From Anammoximicrobium sp032229885 (GTDB taxonomy: Bacteria; Planctomycetota; Planctomycetia; Pirellulales; Pirellulaceae), in the NCBI GenBank assembly GCA_032229885.1, contig JAVYAJ010000171.1, positions 1-16,976 on the forward strand: a stretch of 16,976 nucleotides of DNA, in the 5' to 3' direction. Positions 1 to 7,219 of the stretch are shown one piece after another (position 1 is the stretch's first letter; each line of letters begins with the position of its first letter). The notes under the pieces were generated by a model. It did not search any database. It was given only the letters and a program-made list of their open reading frames with translations, and was not told where the DNA came from. Both the position numbers and the translations under genes were made by a program.

Positions 1-102
1 CTAGCTCGACAGATGATCCCACTTAAGCACGGCCGCAGCCAAGATCGCTCGCCTTCAGTCGATTCACCCGCCTACCATCCCGCCTCCCAAAAGCTCGCAC
101 TG

Positions 103-137
103 GGCATGTGGCTCTGAAGCATGCCGCGGGTTTTTTT
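103..137 (+). promoter_or_regulatory. Leader inverted repeat followed by a T-run
   Basis: GGCATG (103-108) and CATGCC (120-125) form a 6-bp stem with an 11-base loop. GCGGG and seven T follow (131-137), and a second T-rich stretch lies at about 161-172. The arrangement resembles a weak intrinsic terminator or attenuator, either ending a transcript from outside the window or sitting in the 5' leader of the DUF1559 gene. The GCGGG between stem and T-run weakens the terminator reading. I saw no gene in bases 1-198 and no convincing -35/-10 pair. Confidence 0.25.
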
Positions 138-189
138 GCAAGGTTCTACGTCTGCGCGGATTTTTTGTTTTTGATCGATTCTCTCTCTC

Positions 190-196
190 GGAAAGG
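190..196 (+). promoter_or_regulatory. Ribosome binding site of the DUF1559 gene
   Basis: GGAAAGG ends 8 bases before ATG205 and only 2 bases before ATG199. It therefore favours the second ATG as the start of the pseudopilin. Confidence 0.6.
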
Positions 197-204
197 TCAT
201 GGTT

Positions 205-1227
205 ATGGCAAAACAGACCCGCCTTCGACCGGGCTTTACGCTCGTCGAACTACTCGTGGTGATCGCGATCATCGGAATTCTGGTCGCCTTGCTGCTGCCC
301 GCGATCCAAGCGGCGCGCGAGGCCGCGCGACGCACACAGTGCGTCAACAATCTGAAACAGATCGGCATGGCGCTGCATAATTTTCACGATACGTACAAGC
401 GTTTTCCGGTGGGAATGACCGACGACGACGGCAACAACATCAGCTTTCGCGCGTATCTGTTGCCGTTTATGGAGCAGGCTTCGTTGTGGGATGACCTCGT
501 GGCCGACGGCTATGTCCCGGTCACCGCTCCCGGGCAGCACTTGAATATGGATGCCAGCACCTGCGGCAGTTTTTCCCACATGAACAACAAGAACGACCTG
601 TTGAATGCACCGGCCAACGTCGTGGGCAAGGTCATCCTGCCGGCCTTTATGTGCCCCAGCGACATTTTGACACAGACGGACAACGATGGCTTTGGCCGAG
701 CCAACTACAACGGATGCTCCGGCCCGCTGCTGGGAAACAGTTGGAACGTGTGCGCATCGTTCAAGGGTGGCAGCCAGACCGGCGTGCTGACCTATGACAA
801 CGATAATTGCCAGAGCTGGATGTGGTCGTTTGCCGAGATCGTCGACGGGACCAGCACGACCTTTGCCGTTGGCGAACGCACGGTATGCAACTATGTGACG
901 CCGACCAACAATAGCGATGCGAGCTTCCCCGCGTGGATCGGAGGAAACAACGTGGCGGGCAGCTCCGGCGGCTGCAATGGCTTCGATTCAGCCGGCAACG
1001 CCCTGTGCCTCACGGACGCCACGTTCTACCTGAATCGGGGACCGCGGATGCTGAAGTTGGCGATTGTCGAGTCCGAGTCCCAGGCCTGTTTTGGAAGCCA
1101 GCATCCTGGCGGCGCCCAATTTGTGATGTGCGACGGCTCGACTCAGTTCGTCAATGACGCGATCGATACGGCGATCTATGCGAATTTGGGCAATCGTCGC
1201 GACGGCGAAACCGTGGCTTTCCCATGA
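205..1227 (+). CDS. DUF1559 (SBP_bac_10) prepilin-like protein
   Basis: This is a planctomycete DUF1559 protein of 340 residues. The N-terminus carries a type IV prepilin/type II pseudopilin signal: a short basic leader, cleavage expected after Gly10, Phe11 at +1 and Glu15 at +5, then a hydrophobic helix to about residue 31. The family hallmark H-X9-DG lies near the C-terminus (His300, Asp310-Gly311). After processing by a prepilin peptidase the protein should be anchored in the inner membrane or assembled as a pseudopilus-like subunit; its exact role is unknown even though planctomycetes carry dozens of copies. ATG205 was chosen over ATG199 because GGAAAGG (190-196) sits 8 bases before 205 but only 2 before 199. 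A small lipoprotein gene follows 78 bases downstream, a pairing common in these bacteria. The family call is very secure; the biological role is not. Confidence 0.95.
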   Translation: MAKQTRLRPGFTLVELLVVIAIIGILVALLLPAIQAAREAARRTQCVNNLKQIGMALHNFHDTYKRFPVGMTDDDGNNISFRAYLLPFMEQASLWDDLVADGYVPVTAPGQHLNMDASTCGSFSHMNNKNDLLNAPANVVGKVILPAFMCPSDILTQTDNDGFGRANYNGCSGPLLGNSWNVCASFKGGSQTGVLTYDNDNCQSWMWSFAEIVDGTSTTFAVGERTVCNYVTPTNNSDASFPAWIGGNNVAGSSGGCNGFDSAGNALCLTDATFYLNRGPRMLKLAIVESESQACFGSQHPGGAQFVMCDGSTQFVNDAIDTAIYANLGNRRDGETVAFP

Positions 1228-1305
1228 TCGGCGCGTCGTTGACAATCTTGCGCGATTTCATTTTCGGGACAGCGTGACACCTTTCCGCAACGAAGGCTGG
1301 GTCTG

Positions 1306-1785
1306 ATGGCACACCTGATCAAGTATCAAGCTCGAATCGCGTTCCGGGTGACCGAGACGCTGTGTTTGGCGTTGCTGGCGACAACCTGGATCGGTTGCGG
1401 CGGCGGCAGCGCGACGGCGCCCGTGTCCGGGACGGTTCGCGCCGACGGAAATCCGGTCAACGGCGGCATGATAACCTTTGCCCCAGTTGGGAACGCAGGG
1501 AATGTCGGGAAGCCGGCGGTTGGCGAGGTCCAGTCGGACGGCAGCTTTGTCTTGAGCACCGACACCAAAGGCGACGGCGCGGTCGTCGGGCGGCATCGAG
1601 TGATCTACACTCCGCCGACCACCGAGGCCGCGCCCGTCGAGGAAGGAAAACACGCCGAGGCGCCGCCTCCGTCTCCGTACGCCGGTCTCATGCCGAAGGA
1701 TGCCGAGGTCGAGATAACGGCCGGCGAGAACAAGATTACGATCGACCTGGTGCCCGATCCGGCAGCGGGGCGTCCGCAGTCCTGA
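1306..1785 (+). CDS. Small exported lipoprotein with carboxypeptidase-regulatory-like fold
   Basis: The product has 159 residues. It starts with a basic segment and a hydrophobic stretch (about 17-30) ending in Gly-Cys-Gly-Gly-Gly, with Cys31 as the probable lipidated residue. The lipobox is non-canonical, since Trp rather than Leu sits at -3, so plain signal-peptide processing is also possible. Residues from about 38 (PVSGTVRADGNPVNGGMITF) match the beta-sandwich 'carboxypeptidase regulatory-like' or transthyretin-like domain that planctomycetes export in large numbers. An acidic, Pro/Ala-rich loop lies near residues 105-125. It follows the DUF1559 gene by 78 bases and is probably co-transcribed with it. 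An AGG at about 9 bases before the ATG could act as ribosome binding site. No catalytic motif is visible; it is probably structural or binding. Function unknown. Confidence 0.72.
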   Translation: MAHLIKYQARIAFRVTETLCLALLATTWIGCGGGSATAPVSGTVRADGNPVNGGMITFAPVGNAGNVGKPAVGEVQSDGSFVLSTDTKGDGAVVGRHRVIYTPPTTEAAPVEEGKHAEAPPPSPYAGLMPKDAEVEITAGENKITIDLVPDPAAGRPQS

Positions 1786-1980
1786 TTGCAATCGCCGCGC
1801 CGCGGCGCCAAGGACGCAACAATCCGGCAGGTCATGCGAGATGCAGCATCGCACCTATGCAGACGGCACGCGGCGTGTGCCTGTTCCGGGGCGCACCGCC
1901 GCGCGACGCCGCCTTGCCAGCATTCACCGATGCTGTCCAATCGTAGTTTTCGGGTTGTCGCACTCGCCCGCGTGTCGGCT

Positions 1981-2004
1981 GGCCGCGGTCTGGAGACCAC
2001 GGCC
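1981..2004 (-). terminator. Hairpin downstream of the alpha/beta hydrolase gene
   Basis: The arms 1981-1991 and 1994-2004 form an 11-bp inverted repeat with one mismatch. In minus-strand RNA that mismatch becomes a G-U pair, whereas in plus-strand RNA it is C/A, so the structure is better on the minus strand. It lies about 28 bases after the hydrolase stop codon. No U-run follows, so it may act as a 3' end stabiliser or a non-canonical terminator. Confidence 0.35.
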
Positions 2005-2031
2005 ACCTTCATATTCAGCCTCGACGACGCG

Positions 2032-2952
2032 CTAGTGCGGCTTGAGATACTTGTCGAAGAACGCCAGCACTTCCGGCCGCAGGTCTCGCTGTTTGGGCTG
2101 AAGGTGAAAACTGTGGGGTGCGCCTTCGACGACGATCAATTCGCTTTGCACACCTGCCTGCTGCGCTGCGGCGTTCAACCGCACGGACTGGTCGAGCGGT
2201 GTGGTCTTGTCGGCGGTCCCGTGCAGGATCAGCAGGGGCGGGTCGTCCTGGGAAAGCTGTTTGATCGGCGATGCCGAATCCCACAGCGCGGGCGCCTCGG
2301 CGTGCGGCTGGGCGAACATGGGTAATGCCGGGTACGGCTTGGGCGGAACCCCGCCTTCCCAAGATGCGGCACAGTGGGCGTACATGGGCACTGCCGCTTG
2401 GATGCGACACGAGTACTCGGCGTCCTCGTCCGGATCGAGCCCGACCTCCGGGCCGCTGACAGCCAGCAGCGCCGTGAGATGGCCGCCCGCGGAACCGCCG
2501 ATAGCGCCGACGTGCTCGGTGTCGAGCTGAAAACGGTCGGCGTTCTTTCGCAGCCAGCGCACCGCCCGCTTGCAATCCTGGATGTTCTGGGGAAAGGTCG
2601 GCGATCCGGGCTTGGCCAACGCATAGTTGATCGACATGCAGACATAGCCGTGGGAGGCCAGGGTCTGGCCGATGTTCTGCTCGCGCCCCGCGCCTTTGTC
2701 GCCGCCCGTCCAGCCGCCTCCGTGAATGATCACGATCCCCGGATACTTGTGTCCCGGCTCGAAGACCGGCGGCAAGTAGAGATCCGCTTTCTCCGCGCGA
2801 CTCGCGTCCAGATAAGCGACGTCCTTCTCGACGCGGACCGCCGTCGGCGCGGGATCGCCGGCCGCCTGCGCGGTCTGTGCGGCAACCAGTGGAATGGCTC
2901 CGACGGCTGCAACTGTGGCCGCGGCAATCCAAAGCGCATTGATTCGTTTCAT
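2032..2952 (-). CDS. Exported alpha/beta hydrolase (esterase/lipase, BD-FAE-like)
   Basis: The product has 306 residues with an N-terminal signal peptide (Lys2-Arg3, hydrophobic core to about residue 24, Ala-rich cleavage region near 25-31). The alpha/beta hydrolase elements appear in order: oxyanion-hole motif HGGGW (77-81), nucleophile elbow GGSAGG with Ser154, Asp248 in HGTADKT, and His280 in GAPHSF. This is the hormone-sensitive-lipase/BD-FAE type layout common among planctomycete secreted esterases, which often remove acetyl or other acyl groups from polysaccharides; the substrate here is unknown. ATG2952 was chosen because AAGAGG lies 7 bases upstream and the signal peptide begins there; the upstream in-frame extension to 3102 is Arg-rich and not protein-like. 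It lies 136 bases downstream of the DUF6528-like gene on the same strand. The cytosine-rich 3' region converges with the lipoprotein gene. Confidence 0.87.
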   Translation of the reverse strand: MKRINALWIAAATVAAVGAIPLVAAQTAQAAGDPAPTAVRVEKDVAYLDASRAEKADLYLPPVFEPGHKYPGIVIIHGGGWTGGDKGAGREQNIGQTLASHGYVCMSINYALAKPGSPTFPQNIQDCKRAVRWLRKNADRFQLDTEHVGAIGGSAGGHLTALLAVSGPEVGLDPDEDAEYSCRIQAAVPMYAHCAASWEGGVPPKPYPALPMFAQPHAEAPALWDSASPIKQLSQDDPPLLILHGTADKTTPLDQSVRLNAAAQQAGVQSELIVVEGAPHSFHLQPKQRDLRPEVLAFFDKYLKPH

Positions 2953-3031
2953 GGCGAGACCTCTTGTGCAAAGTCGGCAAGGATGTTCGAAGCGAAGACT
3001 GCGCATCAGGATAACAGAGCGGGCCGGACGC

Positions 3032-3055
3032 GAGCAACGGCGCAAGCAACGGCGC
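3032..3055. repeat. 12-base tandem repeat, two copies
   Basis: Two adjacent copies of [G/A]AGCAACGGCGC occupy 3032-3043 and 3044-3055. They lie in the 136-base gap between the DUF6528-like gene and the hydrolase gene, about 80 bases upstream of the hydrolase start. The copies differ at only the first base. They could be a paired protein-binding site or simple slippage; nothing distinguishes these. Confidence 0.5.
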
Positions 3056-3088
3056 GATCCGACGCGATCCCGGACGATGCACGGCCTG

Positions 3089-3985
3089 CTACGGCGAATC
3101 ATCGTGGACTAGCCACCGCGCCTTGTACAGCCGCAGGTCGGGCAGGCGGATCGTTCCCGGCGGAGACAGCAGCTCGACGGTATCGTTCCACCACGCCTTC
3201 TGGCTGGCCTCGATGAACACCATTTGGCCGGTGACCGGATGGACATTCACGGATTTGACTCGGGGCCTGTCGCCGAGCTCGGGATGCGGTCGAAATCGAC
3301 GGCTTTGGCGATCGAACAGATAGACGCCCCGTCCCGTGGTAACGATCAGATCGTCGGATTTCGGAACCGGTTGCAGATCGTGTCCGTCGCCGGTCGGCAG
3401 GGGATAGCTGTCCGTGAGCGAGAGGGACGGTTGGTCGCTGGTCCAGTCCCGTAGCGCATAGCCGCGCAGCTCTGTCTGTCCCAACGCCCAGAGCAGCTGC
3501 CGCGACTCGTCCCACACCACGCCGTGGGCCGAAACCAGCGGCGTATCCCAGATCGGCTGGTCGGGGCGAGCCAGGTCAAACAGAACCAGCTTGTTGCCTT
3601 GGGCGTTGATCGAGCTGGCCACGACGATGCGGTTCTCGGGCAGAAGTTCGATCGAGTGGGCATTGGGCGCCCGTGCGTACCACGTCGCTTTGCCGGATGG
3701 GCGCTCGACCACGGCACAGCCGCCCGACGAGGATGAGATCAAAATTCGGCGACCGCCATCGACGGGTTTGCAATCGTCCGTCGTGGCAAATGTTCGGCGC
3801 AGCGCCGCGGGCAGTTGCTCGCATTGCGCGGCTTTCCAGGTCCACGTCGTCCGCGGATTCTCGCCCGTGGGCGACACTTGTAGAATGAAGACCTCATCCC
3901 AGCCGCAGAGGATGATTTCTTCGGCGGAAGTGCGCGGGCCGAGCAGGGCCAGCAGACCGATGATCAACAACAGACAGCGGTGCAT
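3089..3985 (-). CDS. Exported DUF6528-like protein, probable beta-propeller
   Basis: The product has 298 residues and a clear signal peptide (MHRCLLLIIGLLALLGPRTS, cleavage expected near Ala21). The mature part starts EEIILCGWDEVFIL, which resembles the DUF6528 family of exported planctomycete proteins; I give this name from memory of the family and it needs a profile search. The rest alternates short beta-strand-like segments with turns containing G, D and W (for example HSIELLPENRIVVASS and HDLQPVPKSDDLIVTTGRGVYLFD), as in a WD40- or NHL-like propeller. No catalytic residues are apparent. ATG3985 is supported by GAGGAG 7 bases upstream and by the signal peptide; an upstream in-frame extension to 4108 looks non-coding. 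The hydrolase gene follows 136 bases later, and Tex diverges on the other side. Confidence 0.75.
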   Translation of the reverse strand: MHRCLLLIIGLLALLGPRTSAEEIILCGWDEVFILQVSPTGENPRTTWTWKAAQCEQLPAALRRTFATTDDCKPVDGGRRILISSSSGGCAVVERPSGKATWYARAPNAHSIELLPENRIVVASSINAQGNKLVLFDLARPDQPIWDTPLVSAHGVVWDESRQLLWALGQTELRGYALRDWTSDQPSLSLTDSYPLPTGDGHDLQPVPKSDDLIVTTGRGVYLFDRQSRRFRPHPELGDRPRVKSVNVHPVTGQMVFIEASQKAWWNDTVELLSPPGTIRLPDLRLYKARWLVHDDSP

Positions 3986-4042
3986 GATGAGACTCCTCGT
4001 AGATTGGGGATCGGTGTGCCTCCGCGTCATTGTACGAGCGGA

Positions 4043-4081
4043 TCCGCCAGGTCGAAAGCCCGCCCGGTGCGCTCTGGCGGA
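4043..4081. repeat. Inverted repeat in the divergent DUF6528/tex region
   Basis: TCCGCCAG (4043-4050) is repeated inverted as CTGGCGGA (4074-4081), with 23 bases between. A second small hairpin, GCGGCA-TTC-TGCCGC, occupies 4102-4116. Both sit in the 204-base gap between two divergent starts, where regulator-binding sites would be expected. I saw no convincing -35/-10 pair in this gap. Confidence 0.25.
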
Positions 4082-4189
4082 ACGTGCGCCGTCGCGTGGC
4101 AGCGGCATTCTGCCGCGTTACGATAACACCCACTTCTGCGGGCGTTGGCTGGTTCCCTTGGCGTTTACGCCCGGTTAGTATGGGCGGCC

Positions 4190-6373
4190 ATGGACACCGA
4201 AACGTTCTCTTGTTTTGATCTGGAGTCGTCGATTCAGGCTCTTGCCAACGCCTTGAACGTCGACCCACGACGGGTTCGCGCAGCCGTCGAACTGCTGGAC
4301 GGTGGCAATACCATCCCCTTCATCGCCCGCTATCGCAAGGAGGCCACCGGGGGGCTGGACGAGCATGCGCTGCGGGCGATCGAAGACGCGCTGGCCAAAG
4401 CCCGCGAGCTGGCCCAACGCAAGACGACGATCCTGAAGACGATCGACGCGCAAGGCCAGTTGACGCCCGCGCTGCGCCGCCAGATCGAAGCGTGCCAGGA
4501 CAAGCAGGAGCTGGAAGATCTGTACCTGCCGTTCAAACCCAAGCGGCGGACGCGAGCGACTGTGGCCCGCGAGCGCGGCCTGCAACCGCTGGCAGAAATC
4601 CTCCTGCGACAACAGGAGCTGGGCCGATCGCGAGACGCGGTTCTGGCGCCCTATGTGTCGCCGAGCAATGGCGTGCCGGACGCAGCGGCAGCCTTGCAAG
4701 GCGCGTGCGACATCGTGGCCGAGCATTGGTCCGAAGATGCGCCGTCCCGCGCATGGCTGGCCCGATATACGGCCGAGTCCGGCCAGATCCTGTCGCAGGT
4801 GCGACGCGGGCAGGACGATCCGAACAGCAAGTTCGCAAGCTATTTTGACCATCGCGAACCGCTGAGACGCGCGCCCTCGCACCGGATCCTGGCGATGAGA
4901 CGCGGCGAAGCCGAAGGCGTGCTCCGCATCGGCGTGTGGCTGGACGACGACACGGCGCTGGCCACGCTCAGACAACGGTGGATCACCAATCCGCGGTTCG
5001 AGTTTCGCGGCGAGCTGTTGGCGACGGCCGAGGACTGCTATCGTCGCCTGCTGCGGCCGGCGATCGAGTCCGCCGCGCTGCAGCAGGCCAAGGAGCGCGC
5101 CGACGAGGAGGCGATCGGCGTGTTCGCCAAGAACCTGCGCGAGCTGCTGCTGGCGCCGCCGGCCGGTGCGCGAGCCACGATCGGCATCGATCCCGGCTTT
5201 CGCACCGGTTGCAAGGTCGCCGTTGTCGATCCCACCGGCAAGTTTCTGGCCCATGCGACCCTCTATCCCACGCCGCCTCGACGCGAGCTCGCCGAGTCGG
5301 CCAAACGTCTGCGCGAACTGATCGCCTGCTTCGACGTCGGCCTGATCGCGATCGGCGATGGCACGGCCTCGCGCGAGACCGAGGCGTTTGTGGGCGATGT
5401 GCTGCGCGACAGCGGCGCGTCGGTGACCAAGGTGGTGGTGAGCGAATCGGGCGCGTCGATCTATTCGGCCAGCGAGATTGCGGCCCGCGAGTTCCCGGAC
5501 TTGGACCTCACGGTCCGCGGCGCCATTAGCATCGCTCGCCGCCTGCAGGATCCGTTGGCCGAACTGGTCAAGCTCGACCCCAAGTCGATCGGCGTCGGTC
5601 AGTACCAGCACGACGTGGATCAGGCCCGGCTCCGCCAAAGCCTGGACCGCGAAGTCGAATCGTGCGTCAATGCCGTCGGCGTCGACGTCAATCTGGCGAG
5701 CGCGGCCCTCCTGTCCTACGTGGCGGGGATCGGTCCCAAGTTGGCCGAACGGATCGTCGAGCATCGCAACGTCCAAGGCCGATTCGAGACCCGCCAGCAG
5801 TTGCTCGACGTGCCCAAGCTGGGCCCCAAGGCGTTCGAGCAGGCCGCCGGCTTTCTCAGAATTCGCGACGGCGCCCAGCCGCTGGACAATTCGGCCGTGC
5901 ACCCCGAGAGCTATTATGTTGTCGAACGCATGGCGAGGCGTTTGAACGTACCCCCGCCCCGCTTGGTCGGCAATCCGGCGCTGGTCGCGACGCTCGCCGC
6001 GCCCGATTTCGTCGACGATCAGGTCGGGCTGCCCACGATCCGCGACATATTGGCCGAGCTGGCCAAGCCGGGTCGAGACCCGCGCCGCGAGTTTCGCGCG
6101 GCGACCTTCGCCGACGGCATTCATGATTTGGAAGACTTGACGCCGGGCATGGTGCTCGAAGGCGTCGTGACGAATGTCACTCGCTTCGGCGCGTTCGTCA
6201 ATATCGGCGTTCACCAGGATGGACTGATCCACATTTCACAGCTCGCCAATTCGTTCGTTCAGGATCCGAGCGCCGTCGTCGCTGTCGGGGATGTCGTGCG
6301 GGTGAAAGTCCTCGAAGTCGACTGCCAGCGCCGCCGGATCAGCTTGTCGCGCAAACAGGCGGACGGCGGCTGA
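4190..6373 (+). CDS. tex: Tex, S1-domain RNA-binding transcription accessory protein
   Basis: The product has 727 residues, close to the usual length of about 720-780. The Tex domain order is visible: N-terminal helical region with the conserved TIPFIARYRKEATGGLDE segment (41-58) and LEDLYLPFKPKRRTRAT (108-124); a YqgF/RNase-H-like domain beginning ATIGIDPGFRTG (329-340) with IGDGTASRE (388-396); helix-hairpin-helix repeats around 508-560 (YVAGIGPKLAERIVEHR, LLDVPKLGPKAFEQ); and a C-terminal S1 domain (about 653-722, VLEGVVTNVTRFGAFVNIGV). Tex binds RNA and DNA in the cytoplasm and affects transcription and translation fidelity; its molecular activity is not settled. Whether the YqgF-like domain keeps nuclease activity cannot be judged here. 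ATG4190 is preferred; a TTG at 4145 would add 15 residues with no support. No strong Shine-Dalgarno sequence precedes it. It diverges from the DUF6528-like gene. Confidence 0.97.
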   Translation: MDTETFSCFDLESSIQALANALNVDPRRVRAAVELLDGGNTIPFIARYRKEATGGLDEHALRAIEDALAKARELAQRKTTILKTIDAQGQLTPALRRQIEACQDKQELEDLYLPFKPKRRTRATVARERGLQPLAEILLRQQELGRSRDAVLAPYVSPSNGVPDAAAALQGACDIVAEHWSEDAPSRAWLARYTAESGQILSQVRRGQDDPNSKFASYFDHREPLRRAPSHRILAMRRGEAEGVLRIGVWLDDDTALATLRQRWITNPRFEFRGELLATAEDCYRRLLRPAIESAALQQAKERADEEAIGVFAKNLRELLLAPPAGARATIGIDPGFRTGCKVAVVDPTGKFLAHATLYPTPPRRELAESAKRLRELIACFDVGLIAIGDGTASRETEAFVGDVLRDSGASVTKVVVSESGASIYSASEIAAREFPDLDLTVRGAISIARRLQDPLAELVKLDPKSIGVGQYQHDVDQARLRQSLDREVESCVNAVGVDVNLASAALLSYVAGIGPKLAERIVEHRNVQGRFETRQQLLDVPKLGPKAFEQAAGFLRIRDGAQPLDNSAVHPESYYVVERMARRLNVPPPRLVGNPALVATLAAPDFVDDQVGLPTIRDILAELAKPGRDPRREFRAATFADGIHDLEDLTPGMVLEGVVTNVTRFGAFVNIGVHQDGLIHISQLANSFVQDPSAVVAVGDVVRVKVLEVDCQRRRISLSRKQADGG

Positions 6374-6516
6374 ACCGCCCGGCGGCGTCGGTCGCCGAGG
6401 GGCGTTGGAGCACGGATGACGGCTCGAACGGCAGCGGTGAGCAGGCTCTGCGCGAGATCCGCGCTCCGTTTCGGTCCGCTGTTCCCCCCACCACGGCTGC
6501 AGTGGATTCATCGCGA

Positions 6517-7041
6517 TCAACACCGACCGGATGTGCCGCCGCGCTGGGCGGCGGCCGGAGCGGTTTGGCCGATCGCTCCGGACAAGATGCGGATACAGTG
6601 CCGACGGAATCCGACGTAGCCGCAGCCGACCGTCGCCAGACAGTATGCCGCGACGAGCGCCGGGTGGGCGCCGTGTTCAAACAGCCGGGGCGTATCCAGA
6701 TATCGGTCGCCGGAGATCCAGGCAGCAGACAAGTACAAGCCATTGGCCAGCACGCAGAAGTGCGCGACAAACCAGACCCCAGGCCGCCGGACCGCCGCGG
6801 CTGCGCCCAGCGGCAGGACGACGCCCAGCACGGGGCCTCCCCACAGCGTCGCCAAGGGGTGCGAATCGGGGACGAAAACGGTGTACGGCAGCCGCCAGGG
6901 ACGCAGCTCGACGCTGACCAGGCTTCCGCCGCAGATCCAGCCGGTTGCCAGATGCCCCAACTCGTGCGTGAATGTCATCACGCACCACGCCACGATAACC
7001 AGGGCTGCAAGACGCAAGATACGGCATGGCACGAGTTGCAT
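6517..7041 (-). CDS. Small M50-like membrane zinc metalloprotease
   Basis: The product has 174 residues, or 171 from the alternative GTG start. A membrane helix (about 8-24) runs into the zincin motif HELGH (26-30). This is the arrangement of intramembrane site-2-protease-like M50 peptidases, where the two His bind zinc and Glu is catalytic. Further hydrophobic segments lie at about 64-84, 90-109 and 127-147. The segment GDRYLDTPRL (111-120) offers Asp112 or Asp116 as a possible third zinc ligand, comparable to the Asp of the second M50 motif. There is no PDZ or CBS domain, so it is a minimal form; many planctomycete genomes have such short HELGH membrane proteins of unknown substrate. It lies 178 bases after the heparinase-like gene on the same strand and converges with tex. 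The long plus-strand reading frame across the same region lacks any recognisable motif. Confidence 0.78.
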   Translation of the reverse strand: MQLVPCRILRLAALVIVAWCVMTFTHELGHLATGWICGGSLVSVELRPWRLPYTVFVPDSHPLATLWGGPVLGVVLPLGAAAAVRRPGVWFVAHFCVLANGLYLSAAWISGDRYLDTPRLFEHGAHPALVAAYCLATVGCGYVGFRRHCIRILSGAIGQTAPAAAQRGGTSGRC

Positions 7042-7048
7042 CCTCCTC
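7042..7048 (-). promoter_or_regulatory. Strong Shine-Dalgarno touching the first ATG of the M50-like gene
   Basis: On the minus strand GAGGAGG directly abuts ATG7041, leaving no spacer. It is 9 bases from an in-frame GTG at 7032. The sequence therefore favours translation from GTG7032 (product beginning Met-Pro-Cys-Arg-Ile-Leu), which would drop three residues from the annotated start. Confidence 0.5.
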
Positions 7049-7219
7049 ACGCATTTTCGTTTCACGTGATCGCTCGCGCTGTGCGGCGTCTTGGCCGAGC
7101 AGCGGGCTGGCGGGCCGACGCCATCCATCGTCAGCACGTGTAGGCTCGAGGTGCGCGCCCGCCGGCCGGGATTCGGTCCGCGCTGCGCGACACATCCGGC
7201 CGTTCCGCTCCGGACGCAT

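Noticed and set aside
1797..1808. Perfect 12-base palindrome GCGCCGCGGCGC just after the lipoprotein gene, as a terminator
   Set aside because: It is a short, pure G+C palindrome in a GC-rich context, with no T-run and only a 4-bp usable stem.
4158..4181. TTGGCG ... TAGTAT as a tex promoter
   Set aside because: The spacer is only 12 bases, too short for a sigma70 promoter, and the -10 would leave a leader of only a few bases.
4175..6232. Open minus-strand frame of 685 codons antisense to tex
   Set aside because: Tex has unmistakable domains along the whole plus strand. The antisense product is Arg/Gln/Asp-rich with no motif, as expected opposite a GC-rich gene.
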